Source of the DNA: Sphingomonas crocodyli
GTDB taxonomy: Bacteria; Pseudomonadota; Alphaproteobacteria; Sphingomonadales; Sphingomonadaceae
Assembly: GCF_004005865.1 (NCBI RefSeq)
Contig: NZ_SACN01000001.1
Span: forward strand, 744,001-808,000
Length of the DNA stretch: 64,000 bases
Direction: 5' to 3'
Shown: positions 17,491 to 26,166 of the stretch, one piece after another
Position numbering within the stretch: the stretch's first letter is position 1
Layout: each line of letters starts with the position of its first letter
Made by a program: the position numbers and the translations under genes
Notes under the pieces: generated by a model
Seen by the model: the letters and a program-made list of their open reading frames with translations, nothing else
Databases searched by the model: none
Told to the model about the DNA's origin: nothing

Positions 17491-17787
17491 TCAGGCGCTG
17501 GCCTTCTTGCGGCGCGTCTCCCAACCTTTCTTCGCGGCGGCGGACCGTGTCGCGTGGCTCTGGCTCGAACCGCTTTTCCGGCCGCCCTTGCGCGCCGCCT
17601 CATGCGTATCCGGCTTGCCCCGACCCGATCCCGATTTGTTGCCGCCGCCGGATTCCTTGTTCACCGTCGCCCAGGCGCGTCGCTCGGCTTCCGCCTTGCC
17701 GACACCGCGATCCTCATATCCTTCCTCGATATGCGCGGCCTTGCGCTTCTGCTTGTCGGTGTAGCTCGATTTGTCACCGCGGGGCAT
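17491..17787 (-). CDS. Small basic KGG-repeat protein (stress/plasmid-stabilisation type)
   Basis: 98 residues from ATG 17787, highly charged and probably disordered. It starts MPRGDKSSYTDKQKRKAAHIEEGY, passes through AERRAWATVNKESGGG, and has a C-terminal run of K-G-G and K-K-G-W-ETRRKK motifs (KGGRKSG). Proteins of this look are annotated as plasmid stabilisation or KGG-domain stress proteins in alphaproteobacteria, often induced in stationary phase. I recognise the type, not a proven function. Longer in-frame starts upstream would read into noncoding DNA. Confidence 0.75.
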   Translation of the reverse strand: MPRGDKSSYTDKQKRKAAHIEEGYEDRGVGKAEAERRAWATVNKESGGGNKSGSGRGKPDTHEAARKGGRKSGSSQSHATRSAAAKKGWETRRKKASA

Positions 17788-17944
17788 ATTGCCGTCTCCT
17801 TCTTCCTTGGTGGCGAGGAACGCTCCCATCACGCACATTCTTTCAGGCCGTGTGCTGATGTTGGCTGATCCACTGGGGCGATCCGGCAACGGCGCCTGAT
17901 ATCCAACGGCCGAAACCAAATCGCGCCGCCGCCGTTGGCTGACC

Positions 17945-18463
17945 ATGTTGATGCATGACCATTGGCTGCCGATCATCATCCGGCTCGGCGTTGCCACGCT
18001 ACTGGGGCTCGCGATCGGCTTCGAGCGGGAGTGGCGCGGCCATGATGCGGGGATGCGCACGCACGCGCTGGTCGCGCTCAGCTCGGCAATGATCACCGTC
18101 TCGGCGCTGCTCCTGTCGGACGATCTGTACAGACGCGGCACCGACAGCGACCCGGTGCGGGTGGTTCAGGGACTTGCCCAGGCCATCGGCTTCATCGCCG
18201 GCGGGCTCATCTTCGTGCGCGGTGGCGGCGTGAAGAACATGACGACAGCGACGAGCCTGTGGATGGCGGCCGCAGTCGGAATTGCTGGCGGCGCTGGCCA
18301 GTTCGCGCTCGTCGTCATCGCCTCGGTAATGGCCATATTGGTGTTGACGGTCGTGGGCGTCGCGAAACGTTTCCTGCCCCTGCCCGATGAAGAGGCTCCG
18401 ACCGTCAGCGGCCATGTCAGCCTGCCCAACCGGCGAGGCAGTGATAGCGATACGCAGAGCTGA
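17945..18463 (+). CDS. MgtC/SapB family membrane protein
   Basis: 172 residues. The N-terminal RLGVATLLGLAIGFEREW is the MgtC family signature, followed by GMRTHALVALSSAMITVSALLL and VVQGLAQAIGFIAGGLIFVRGGGVKNMTTATSLWMAAAVGIAGG. About five membrane helices and a short cytoplasmic tail without the C-terminal ACT-like domain of MgtC proper. Family members affect magnesium limitation survival or ATP synthase activity; role here unknown. Divergent from the KGG-repeat gene. Confidence 0.88.
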   Translation: MLMHDHWLPIIIRLGVATLLGLAIGFEREWRGHDAGMRTHALVALSSAMITVSALLLSDDLYRRGTDSDPVRVVQGLAQAIGFIAGGLIFVRGGGVKNMTTATSLWMAAAVGIAGGAGQFALVVIASVMAILVLTVVGVAKRFLPLPDEEAPTVSGHVSLPNRRGSDSDTQS

Positions 18464-18490
18464 CGGATTTCGAAAGAAGACGCGCGCGGG

Positions 18491-18703
18491 TCACTTCGCA
18501 GCTGCGTCCAGTGATCGTCCGCCTCCCGCCCGTGCAATGTAGGGAGGGCTGTCGAGATCGTCAGCGCGTTGGAGATAGGCGGCAGACATTTTCAAATGGA
18601 TGGCCGCGGCGCAGCGGTCTTTGGAGTTGGTGGCGAGTACGGCCTCCTGGCGCGCACGTTCGATGAAATAGTCGCGCTGATCGGCCTGATAGGGCGTTGG
18701 CAT
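18491..18703 (-). CDS. Small unknown protein coupled to the diiron protein
   Basis: 70 residues from ATG 18703, starting MPTPYQADQRDYFIERARQEAV. It appears to be a soluble two-helix protein (ERARQEAVLATNSKDRCAAAIHLKMSAAYLQRADDL), resembling small uncharacterised Sphingomonad proteins. The start shares one base with the stop of the upstream heme-oxygenase-like gene (TGATG), which indicates translational coupling. I do not recognise the family. Confidence 0.65.
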   Translation of the reverse strand: MPTPYQADQRDYFIERARQEAVLATNSKDRCAAAIHLKMSAAYLQRADDLDSPPYIARAGGGRSLDAAAK

Positions 18704-19629
18704 CAGGCCTCTCCGCGAGGGCGCATTGCCGACTGGTCTGACCACAGATGCTCGCGATAGCGTCGGAAACAGTCCTGACCCCGCGCCAGACGGATCAACG
18801 CGCCTTCCGCGATCGCGATCGCCCGCGCAGGATCTTCCGCGATGGCCGGTCGGAGCGCCTCGCGATTCCAATCCGCGCTATGTTTGACGTCGAGCACCGC
18901 GTGAAGGTCGAAATAGCGCCTCTCGCGCTCGCTCAGCCCGATGCGGCGCAGCCCTTTGGCAACCATCGCCGATCGTCCCGGCGCGGTCAGTTCGATCACG
19001 CCAAGGGCGCCAACCGAATGCCACGCATAACGCCGCGTCGTCGCCATCGCCGTCATCGCATTGGCCAGCGCGAGGCTTTCCCACACAGTCGTCTCGATGC
19101 TGGGTTCGACATTCAGCGTTTCAACAAGTTGGTCGAGCATCGGGCCGTGCATGCCCTTCGCATTGCCGCGTCCCATTTCATCCCAGTAGTTACGCGCCAG
19201 TTCCAGCTTGGGCCCGACAGGCAACTTGACCTGGGTCATCGCTACCAGATCATCGAAGCCGGCTTCGCCTGCCGCCTCCTGTTCAAAGAACCACCTCAGT
19301 TGATCGGCATCCGCTTTTTCGGCCAGCCAGGGGAAGAGCGGATCGCCTTGTCCGGGGCCGGTCGCTTTCAAATCCTCGAACCACGCGATGAAGCCGTCGG
19401 GGTCGGTTGGGGCCGACGCAGCCTCATCCGCAACCCCTGCGCGCAACTCCTCCAGAAAACCGCCTTCAAGCCGCAGCATGCGGTTATCCCGGTCGAGCAG
19501 CTGCTGCCAGTCATGGGTGGGAAAGGCAGGGGCGAGCCGCTCGCGATTCCATCGCGCCAGCCCGCGTTGAAAGCTGTCAGTGAGAAACTGGGAGCCCTGC
19601 GCCTCGCGTCGGAACTGGGTTGCCATCAT
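18703..19629 (-). CDS. Iron-containing redox enzyme family protein (heme-oxygenase-like diiron fold)
   Basis: 308 residues, predicted all-helical. Candidate metal ligands are spaced as in heme-oxygenase-like diiron proteins: E116/E118 in FFEQEAAGE, H161 in GMHGPMLD, E184 in VWESLALANAM, H204 and E213 in YAWHSVGALGVIE, and D241, H243, D247 and H250 in YFDLHAVLDVKHS. The family includes N-oxygenases, decarboxylases and desaturases acting on amino acid or fatty acid substrates. The substrate here is unknown. It is coupled to a 70-residue partner and preceded by an 8-bp inverted repeat. Two ATG codons stand at 19629 and 19626. Confidence 0.75.
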   Translation of the reverse strand: MMATQFRREAQGSQFLTDSFQRGLARWNRERLAPAFPTHDWQQLLDRDNRMLRLEGGFLEELRAGVADEAASAPTDPDGFIAWFEDLKATGPGQGDPLFPWLAEKADADQLRWFFEQEAAGEAGFDDLVAMTQVKLPVGPKLELARNYWDEMGRGNAKGMHGPMLDQLVETLNVEPSIETTVWESLALANAMTAMATTRRYAWHSVGALGVIELTAPGRSAMVAKGLRRIGLSERERRYFDLHAVLDVKHSADWNREALRPAIAEDPARAIAIAEGALIRLARGQDCFRRYREHLWSDQSAMRPRGEA

Positions 19630-19637
19630 CGATCCTC

Positions 19638-19664
19638 GTGTTTTCGGTTTGGCTCAGAAAACAC
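19638..19664. promoter_or_regulatory. Inverted repeat upstream of the diiron gene
   Basis: Perfect 8-bp arms GTGTTTTC (19638-19645) and GAAAACAC (19657-19664) with an 11-base spacer, 9 bp upstream of the start codon. It may be an operator or an mRNA hairpin over the ribosome site. No T-run follows it, so it is not a terminator. Confidence 0.4.
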
Positions 19665-19696
19665 TTTCGATGGCGTGCGGTTGCGATCGCTCTGCC

Positions 19697-20479
19697 CTAA
19701 CTGATTTGCATCAATGTCTTTTTCGGCGGCAACAGTCCGGCACTGCAGGATGACAGCCGCTTGCACACCGCCTCGCCGATCAGTAGCAGGGTGGGATCAT
19801 CGTCGCTGATCGTCGCAGTCAGGAAGGCGAGTGCGTCGAGGCGGCCGCGGATCAGGCGTTCGTCGGGGAGGGAGACGTTGACCGCGATCATGACCGGCGT
19901 GTCGGCGGCGCGGCCTGCGGCGATCAGGCGTTGGGCGATCGTGGGTGCGGCGGCGCGGCCCATATAGACGGCGAGGGTGGTGTCGGGGGCGGCAAGCGCG
20001 GTCCAGTCGAGATCGATCGTCTCGCCCTTGCGCGCGTGCGCGGTCACGAAGGTCAGGCGGCGAGCGAGGCCGCGTAGGGTGAGTGAGGCGATGCCGCTGG
20101 CGGCGGCCGCGCTGGCGGCGGTGATGCCGGGGCAGATGCGGACGGGGATGCCGAAGGCGGCGATATGCTCGATCTCCTCGGTCGATCGGCCGAAGATCGA
20201 GGGATCTCCGCCCTTCAGACGGACGACCTTCTTGCCCGCGAGTGCGGCTTCGGCGAGCAGGACGTTGATGTCGTCCTGATCCTTCGAGTGACGCCCCGAT
20301 CTTTTGCCGACGCTGACCAGTTCGGTTTGCGGCCGGGCGAAATCGAGGATGGCGGGGCCGACCAGTGCGTCGTGGAAGATGATGTCGGCTTCGGTGATCA
20401 ACCGTTCGGCCTTGCGCGTGAGAAGTTCGGGATCGCCGGGGCCGGCGCCCACCAGCCAGACGGGTTCAGACGGCGGCAT
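19697..20479 (-). CDS. cobA: Uroporphyrinogen-III C-methyltransferase
   Basis: 260 residues. The SUMT signatures are complete: VWLVGAGPGDPELLTRKA at the N-terminus, the SGRHSKDQDDIN segment, VVRLKGGDPSIFGR near 92-105, and PGITAASAAAAS near 126-137. It methylates uroporphyrinogen III twice with S-adenosylmethionine to precorrin-2, the branch to sirohaem. As the last gene of the nitrate cluster (its start overlaps nasA by 14 bases), it supplies sirohaem for NirB. The chelatase/oxidase function is not fused and must lie elsewhere. Confidence 0.92.
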   Translation of the reverse strand: MPPSEPVWLVGAGPGDPELLTRKAERLITEADIIFHDALVGPAILDFARPQTELVSVGKRSGRHSKDQDDINVLLAEAALAGKKVVRLKGGDPSIFGRSTEEIEHIAAFGIPVRICPGITAASAAAASGIASLTLRGLARRLTFVTAHARKGETIDLDWTALAAPDTTLAVYMGRAAAPTIAQRLIAAGRAADTPVMIAVNVSLPDERLIRGRLDALAFLTATISDDDPTLLLIGEAVCKRLSSCSAGLLPPKKTLMQIS

Positions 20480-23084
20480 GGCTCACCTCCTTGGCGGCAG
20501 TGTTTTCGGTCAGGATTCGGCCGAGCGCGGGGCGGCATGATCCGCAATTGGTGCCCGCGCCCAGCGCCTTGCCGATCGCGGCGACATCGGCCAGGCGCTG
20601 GTCGGCGATCGCGGCGACGATCGTCTTGAGGCCGATGTCGAAACAGACGCAGATGATCGGCCCGCGATCGGCCTGCGCGCCCGGCGCGCGCGCGGCGAGG
20701 AGTGTCGGAGCGACTGACGGCGCCTGTAGCTGCGCGATCAGCCAGTCGCGGCTCGGCAGTTCGCCGTCGCGGGTGACGAACAGGGCAGCTGCCATCCGCT
20801 CTTCGGCGATGACGGCGATCCGCCGTGTGCCCCGCGCCTTGTCCGCCGCCTCGATCCAGTCGCCCTTGGGCAGCGCCTTTTCGAGGGCCGCCGGATCGCC
20901 GTTGCCCGCCAGTTCGTAGAGCGCACCGCCCCCCACCGTGATCCGCGTCGTCCAGACCGCCTCGGGCCAGCGCGGCGCCTCACCCCGCACGATCAGGAAG
21001 GCGCGCCATTCGGTCGCGACCTTTTCGACCTGTGTCGGGGTCGATTTGAACCCCGGCTGCCCCGAATGCGGATCGGTGAGCGGCCGGGGAAGCAGGCCGG
21101 TACGCCCGCCACTCGACTGGCGATCGGTCCAGTGGATCGGGGTGAACATCTCGCCGCGGCGCTGGCCTTCGCTCAGGGTTGCGCGGAACAGGCTCTCGCC
21201 CTGCGGGGTCGCGACGCGAACGATGTCGCCCTCGGCGATCCCGCGCCGTTCGGCATCCTCGGGGTTGATCTCGGCCAGCGGTTCTTCGCGGTGGCGCGCG
21301 AGCTTGGGCGAGAGGCCGGTGCGCGTCATCGTGTGCCACTGGTCGCGGTAGCGGCCGGTGTTGAGCGTCAGCGGCCAGTCCTTCAGCGGATCGGCCAGCT
21401 TCGCCTGCCGCACGGAGACGAGCCGCGCGCGGCCATCTGGAGTGGAGAAGCCGCCATCGGCGAAGGGTTGGCCGCCCCAAAGGTTCGGCTCCATCGCGTC
21501 ATAGGCCGCGTTGCCGATCGCGGCGTGGTGCCCGATGTCGAACAGCCGCGCGCCACCGTTCTGATAGGTCGAGAGCCGCGCATGTTCGCGATAGATGTCG
21601 GCGGGCCGTTCGTAGGCGAAGGCGCTGCCCCAGCCCATGCGCTTGCCGACTTCGCTGATGATCCACCAGTCGGGGCGCGCCTCGCCGGGGGCGGGCAGCA
21701 GGCCGCGCTGGCGGCTGATCCGCCGTTCGCTGTTGGTAACGGTGCCGTCTTTCTCCGCCCAGCCGGTCGCGGGCAGGCGGACGTGCGCGAAGCGGCCGGT
21801 GTCGGTGTCGGCGATCACATCCGACACGACCACGAACGGACAGGCGGCGAGCGCCTCGCGCACGCGGCCGGCATCGGGCATCGACACGGCGGGGTTGGTC
21901 GCCATCACCCACAAAGCCTTGATCCGGCCTTCGCCGACCGCACGGAACAGATCGACCGCCTTGAGGCCCGGCTTCGTCGCCATTGCAGGCGCTGACCAGA
22001 AACGGCCGACACGCGCGACGTTTTCAGGCGCGAAATCCATGTGCGCTGCGAGTGTGGAGGCAAGGCCACCGACTTCGCGGCCGCCCATCGCATTAGGCTG
22101 CCCGGTGATCGAAAAGGGCGCGGCGCCCGGCTTGCCGATCCGGCCGGTGGCGAGGTGCAGGTTGATGATCGCGTTGACCTGATCGGTGCCGCGCAGCGCC
22201 TGGTTGATCCCCTGGCTGAACAGGGTGACGGTGCGCGGATTGGCGGCGAACAGATCGTAATACTGCTTCAGGTCGGCTGGCGCGACGTCGCAGGTCTTGG
22301 CGACGCTCCACAGATCGCTGTCCTCCTCAATCGCATCCCAGAAATCGTCGGGCGTCGCGACATGCGCGGTGAGGAAGGCTTCGTCGAGCAGCCCCTCGCG
22401 ACGGCAATGCGCGAGCAGCCCGTTCATCAGCGCCACATCGCTGCCCGGCCGGATGGCGAGGTGCAGGTCGGCATCCTCGCACGTCTCGGTGCGGCGTGGA
22501 TCGATGACGACCAGCTTGGTACCGCGTTCGGCGCGCGCGGCCATGATGCGCTGATAGACGATCGGGTGGCACCAGGCGGTGTTCGATCCGACAAGGATGA
22601 TCAGGTCGGCCGCATCGAGATCGTCATAGCTGGCGGGCACGACATCCTCGCCAAAGGCCCGGATATGCCCCGCCACCGCGCTCGACATGCACAGGCGCGA
22701 ATTGGTGTCGATATTGCCGGAGCCGATGAAGCCCTTCATCAGCTTGTTGGCGACATAATAATCCTCGGTCAGCAGCTGGCCCGAGACGTAGAAGGCGACG
22801 CTGTCCGGCCCGTGGCGCGCGATCGTCTCCTTGAAGCGGCGCGCGACCAGATCGAGCGCCTTGTCCCATCCGACGCGTTTGTCGCCGATCATCGGGTGGA
22901 GCAGGCGCCCGTCCAGCCCCACCGTCTCGCCCAGATGGGTGCCCTTCGAACAGAGGCGGCCGCGATTGGCGGGATGATCGGGATCGCCCTCGATCTTCAC
23001 CTGCCGATCGCCGGTCACGGTCGCGCGGATGCCGCAGCCGACGCCGCAATAGGCGCAGGTGGTGCGGACCGCCGCCTCGCTCAC
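20466..23084 (-). CDS. nasA: Assimilatory nitrate reductase catalytic subunit
   Basis: 872 residues from a GTG at 23084 that overlaps the nirD stop (GTGA). The N-terminal [4Fe-4S] site is C10, C13, C17 and C45 (CAYCGVGCG ... GRLCSKG). The molybdopterin guanine dinucleotide domains follow (SGQLLTEDYYVANKLMKGF, VGSNTAWCHPI, QPNAMGGREVGG). The C-terminal 60 residues hold a BFD-like [2Fe-2S] site (CVCFDIG ... TNCGSCRP). It reduces nitrate to nitrite in the cytoplasm with electrons from NADH via NirB or ferredoxin-like partners. No separate NasB/NasC electron subunit is seen beside it. Longer upstream starts run through nirD in another frame and are rejected. Confidence 0.95.
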   Translation of the reverse strand: MSEAAVRTTCAYCGVGCGIRATVTGDRQVKIEGDPDHPANRGRLCSKGTHLGETVGLDGRLLHPMIGDKRVGWDKALDLVARRFKETIARHGPDSVAFYVSGQLLTEDYYVANKLMKGFIGSGNIDTNSRLCMSSAVAGHIRAFGEDVVPASYDDLDAADLIILVGSNTAWCHPIVYQRIMAARAERGTKLVVIDPRRTETCEDADLHLAIRPGSDVALMNGLLAHCRREGLLDEAFLTAHVATPDDFWDAIEEDSDLWSVAKTCDVAPADLKQYYDLFAANPRTVTLFSQGINQALRGTDQVNAIINLHLATGRIGKPGAAPFSITGQPNAMGGREVGGLASTLAAHMDFAPENVARVGRFWSAPAMATKPGLKAVDLFRAVGEGRIKALWVMATNPAVSMPDAGRVREALAACPFVVVSDVIADTDTGRFAHVRLPATGWAEKDGTVTNSERRISRQRGLLPAPGEARPDWWIISEVGKRMGWGSAFAYERPADIYREHARLSTYQNGGARLFDIGHHAAIGNAAYDAMEPNLWGGQPFADGGFSTPDGRARLVSVRQAKLADPLKDWPLTLNTGRYRDQWHTMTRTGLSPKLARHREEPLAEINPEDAERRGIAEGDIVRVATPQGESLFRATLSEGQRRGEMFTPIHWTDRQSSGGRTGLLPRPLTDPHSGQPGFKSTPTQVEKVATEWRAFLIVRGEAPRWPEAVWTTRITVGGGALYELAGNGDPAALEKALPKGDWIEAADKARGTRRIAVIAEERMAAALFVTRDGELPSRDWLIAQLQAPSVAPTLLAARAPGAQADRGPIICVCFDIGLKTIVAAIADQRLADVAAIGKALGAGTNCGSCRPALGRILTENTAAKEVSHAAV

Positions 23085-23431
23085 GCCGCGATCGCCGTCG
23101 CCAGCAGCGCGAGCCGCGCGATCAGGATGCGGCCGGCATCGACGCGTACCGGCACCGTCGGCACGCAGCCCTTGTCCTCGCCCAGCGCCTCGCCGGTCTC
23201 CAGCGAGATGCGCCAATTGTGCAGCGGGCAGGCGACGGCATGGCCGTGGATGATGCCCTGGCTCAGCGGACCGTGCTTGTGCGGGCATCGGTTGACGAGC
23301 GCGAAGACGCGGTCGTCGCCGGTGCGGAACAGAGCGATTTCCTCGCCCCCCGCGACGGGCACGGTGCGCGCGCCGCGCAGCGGGATTTCGACGACGGCGC
23401 CGATGTCGATCCAGTCTCCGGTCATATCCAT
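23081..23431 (-). CDS. nirD: Nitrite reductase [NAD(P)H] small subunit
   Basis: 116 residues (ATG 23431; a GTG at 23434 is possible). A Rieske-type [2Fe-2S] site is formed by CPHKHGPLSQG and CPLHNW. NirD is the small subunit of cytoplasmic assimilatory nitrite reductase. The start overlaps the nirB stop and the end overlaps nasA, so nirB, nirD, nasA and cobA form one coupled unit. Confidence 0.93.
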   Translation of the reverse strand: MDMTGDWIDIGAVVEIPLRGARTVPVAGGEEIALFRTGDDRVFALVNRCPHKHGPLSQGIIHGHAVACPLHNWRISLETGEALGEDKGCVPTVPVRVDAGRILIARLALLATAIAA

Positions 23432-25938
23432 CACTCCGCGGCCAGGATTTCGATCGGGCGGAATTCGCCCAGATGCGCGTGCTGCTCGCGCTCTGCGCCG
23501 GCGGCGCGGGCGGCCCAGGGGTCGTCCTGCGAGAAGCTTTGCGAGAAGAGGAAGCGGCTGGTCAGCGCCTCGCGGCCCACTTCGTCATCGACGATGCGCG
23601 CCTTGATGTAATCGAGGCCGACCCGCTCGATCCACGGTGCGGTCCGCTCCAGATACCAGGCATCCTCGCGGTAGAGCTGGGTGAAGGCGGCGCAATAATC
23701 CATCGCCTGTTGCTCGGTCGTGACCTTGCAGAGGAAATCGGTCGCGCGGACCTTGATGCCGCCATTGCCGCCGACATGGAGTTCGAAGCCGCTGTCGACG
23801 CAGACCACGCCGAAATCCTTGATCGTCGCTTCGGCGCAGTTGCGGGGGCATCCCGACACCGCGATCTTGAACTTGTGGGGCATCCACGATCCCCACGTCA
23901 TCCGTTCGATCTGCACGCCAAGGCCGGTCGAATCCTGCGTGCCGAAGCGACACCATTCGGAACCCACGCAGGTCTTCACCGTGCGGAGCGATTTGCCATA
24001 GGCATGGCCGGACACCATGCCGGCGGCGTTCAGATCGGCCCAAACGGCGGGCAGATCCTCCTTTTTGATACCAAAGATGTCGAGCCGCTGGCCGCCCGTC
24101 ACCTTCACCATCGGCGCGTTAAATTTCTCGACCACGTCGGCGATCGCGCGCAGCTCGCGCGGGTTGGTGAGTCCACCCCACATGCGCGGGACGACCGAAT
24201 AGGTGCCGTCCTTCTGGATGTTGGCGTGCATGCGTTCGTTGACGAAGCGGCTCTGCTGGTCGTCGACATAGTCGCCCGGCAGCGCGCACAGCAGATAGTA
24301 ATTGAGCGCGGGGCGACACGAGGAGCAGCCGTCGGGCGTCGACCAGTGGAGCGCCTGCATCACCTCGGGGATCGAGCGCAGCCCCTGTTCGACGATCTCG
24401 CGGCGGACATCCGAATGGGTAAAGCTGGTGCATTTGCACAAAGTCTTCGGCCCGGCCTTCACATCGTCGCCCAATGTCAGCGCGAGGAGATTTTCGACCA
24501 GCCCGGTGCAGGAGCCGCAGCTTGCCGACGCCTTGCACGTCGCGCGCACCGCATCGAGGCTGCACGCGCCGCCCGCGATCGAGGCGACGACCTGTCCCTT
24601 CGAAACGCCGTTGCAGCCGCAGATCTCGGCATCGTCCGAGAGCGCCGCAACGGCCGCCTTAGGGGCCGAAGCGCCCCCTCCCGAGGCGAAGGCCTGTCCG
24701 AAGATGAGGAGATCGCGCAGATCGGCGATATCCTCCTGCTTCTTGAGCAGATCGAAATACCAGCCGCCGTCGGCGGTATCGCCATAGAGGACCGCACCGA
24801 CGATGCGATCTCCCTTCACGATCACGCGCTTGTAGACCCCGCGGGATGCGTCGCGCAGGACGATATCCTCCGCGCCGTCGCCGCCCGAAAAATCGCCCGC
24901 CGAAAAGACGTCGATCCCCGACACCTTGAGCTTGGTCGACGTGACCGAGCCGCGATAGCCGGTCGGCTGCCCGACCAGCCCATCGGCCAGCGCGCGGCAC
25001 ATGTCCCACAAGGGAGCGACAAGGCCGTAAACCTGCCCGTCATGCTCGACGCATTCGCCGACCGCGAGGACGGCGGGGTCGCTCGTCACCATATGATCGT
25101 CGACCTGGATGCCGCGCCCGACCGCAAGCCCCGCCTCGCGCGCCAGCCCGGTCGACGGGCGGATGCCCACCGCCATGACGACCAGGCTCGCCGGGATCAG
25201 GCGGCCGTCCTTCAGGCGCACGCCTTCGACGCAGGTTTCGCCGACGATCTCGGCGGTGTCGGCGCCGGTCAGCACCGTCTGCCCGCGCCGTTCGAGTTCG
25301 GTCTTGAGCAGCCACCCCGCCGCCTCGTCGAGCTGGCGCTCCATCAAAGTCGGCATCAGGTGCAGCACCGTCACCTTCATGCCGCGCAGGGTCAGGCCAT
25401 GCGCGGCCTCCAGGCCCAACAGGCCGCCGCCGATCACGACGGCGTCGCCGCCCTTGTCGGCGGCGGCCAGCATCGCATCGACATCATTCATGTCGCGGAA
25501 GCTGATGACGCCGGGCAGGTCCTTGCCGGGCACCGGGATGATGAAGGGATCGGAACCGGTGGCGATCAGCAGCCGGTCATAGGCGACGCTGCGGCCCGAC
25601 CGCGCCGTCACCGTCTTCGCGGCGCGATCGACCGCGATGACGGGATCGCCCGCGATCAGGTCGATCGCGTTATCGGCATACCAGGCGGCGTCGTTGATCA
25701 CGATCTGCTCGAACGTCTTTTCGCCCGCCAACACCGGCGACAGCATGATCCGGTTGTAATTCACATGCGGTTCGGCGCCGAAGATCGTCACGCGGAAGCG
25801 GCCGGCGTCGCGCGCCAGAAGCTCCTCGATCGCGCGACATCCCGCCATGCCGTTGCCGATGACGACGAGATGCTCGCGCGCCGCGCCGCTTGGTCCTTCG
25901 TCGGTCTCGTCGACCGTCGTCCTGCCCTGAAAGTCCAT
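23431..25938 (-). CDS. nirB: Nitrite reductase [NAD(P)H] large subunit
   Basis: 835 residues from ATG 25938. Order of domains: FAD/NAD binding (VVIGNGMAGCRAIEEL; VVIGGGLLGLEAAHGL), BFD-like [2Fe-2S] (CGCNGVSKG ... SCGSCTGLV), then the sirohaem/[4Fe-4S] domain with CVGSEWC and SGCPRNCAE. It reduces nitrite to ammonium with six electrons from NAD(P)H. Leader 25957-26147 before it contains an ANTAR-type antiterminator and an intrinsic terminator, so expression should depend on NasT. The 26 in-frame codons upstream of 25938 lie within the terminator and are unlikely to be translated. Confidence 0.95.
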   Translation of the reverse strand: MDFQGRTTVDETDEGPSGAAREHLVVIGNGMAGCRAIEELLARDAGRFRVTIFGAEPHVNYNRIMLSPVLAGEKTFEQIVINDAAWYADNAIDLIAGDPVIAVDRAAKTVTARSGRSVAYDRLLIATGSDPFIIPVPGKDLPGVISFRDMNDVDAMLAAADKGGDAVVIGGGLLGLEAAHGLTLRGMKVTVLHLMPTLMERQLDEAAGWLLKTELERRGQTVLTGADTAEIVGETCVEGVRLKDGRLIPASLVVMAVGIRPSTGLAREAGLAVGRGIQVDDHMVTSDPAVLAVGECVEHDGQVYGLVAPLWDMCRALADGLVGQPTGYRGSVTSTKLKVSGIDVFSAGDFSGGDGAEDIVLRDASRGVYKRVIVKGDRIVGAVLYGDTADGGWYFDLLKKQEDIADLRDLLIFGQAFASGGGASAPKAAVAALSDDAEICGCNGVSKGQVVASIAGGACSLDAVRATCKASASCGSCTGLVENLLALTLGDDVKAGPKTLCKCTSFTHSDVRREIVEQGLRSIPEVMQALHWSTPDGCSSCRPALNYYLLCALPGDYVDDQQSRFVNERMHANIQKDGTYSVVPRMWGGLTNPRELRAIADVVEKFNAPMVKVTGGQRLDIFGIKKEDLPAVWADLNAAGMVSGHAYGKSLRTVKTCVGSEWCRFGTQDSTGLGVQIERMTWGSWMPHKFKIAVSGCPRNCAEATIKDFGVVCVDSGFELHVGGNGGIKVRATDFLCKVTTEQQAMDYCAAFTQLYREDAWYLERTAPWIERVGLDYIKARIVDDEVGREALTSRFLFSQSFSQDDPWAARAAGAEREQHAHLGEFRPIEILAAE

Positions 25939-25956
25939 GCCCCAAACTCCAGAAAC

Positions 25957-26008
25957 GAAAAAGGCCGCCATGCGGACGCTGGAAATCCAGCGCCTGCATG
26001 GCGGCCTT
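25957..26008 (-). terminator. Intrinsic terminator in the nirB leader
   Basis: On the minus strand a stem begins AAGGCCGCCATGC and closes with GCATGGCGGCCTT around CGCTGG-ATTT-CCAGCG, followed by a T-run (25957-25962). It lies 19 bp upstream of nirB, where it can only act as an attenuator. The 5' arm (25996-26008) is shared with the antiterminator hairpin P2 (25998-26013), so the two folds exclude each other. Confidence 0.88.
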
Positions 26009-26147
26009 GCCATCATCGCGACCGGGGGTTGCCCGCCGGTTCGATGCGCCCTCCGCCTCCGTCGGTGGAGGCATCGGACTATGTCGGATCGGGCATCCTT
26101 GCCCGTTCACCTGAGAGAATGTCGTGAAACGCCGATTCTCTCAAGTG
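25998..26147 (-). promoter_or_regulatory. ANTAR (NasT) antiterminator leader of nirB
   Basis: Reading the minus strand: a 13-bp inverted repeat with one mismatch (26135-26147 with 26108-26120), then hexaloop hairpins GGGC-AAGGAT-GCCC (26091-26104), GCCTCC-ACCGAC-GGAGGC (26055-26072) and ATGGC-AAGGCC-GCCAT (25998-26013). All three loops have A at position 1 and G at position 4, the ANTAR recognition rule. The last hairpin overlaps the 5' arm of the terminator. Binding by NasT, encoded 4 kb upstream, should therefore prevent termination when nitrate or nitrite is present. Confidence 0.82.
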
Positions 26148-26166
26148 AATATTTTGCACTGCAGCG

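Noticed and set aside
23473..26127. 884-codon open frame antisense to nirB
   Set aside because: It mirrors nirB exactly, has no domain, and arises from high GC codon use; nirB has all its cofactor motifs.
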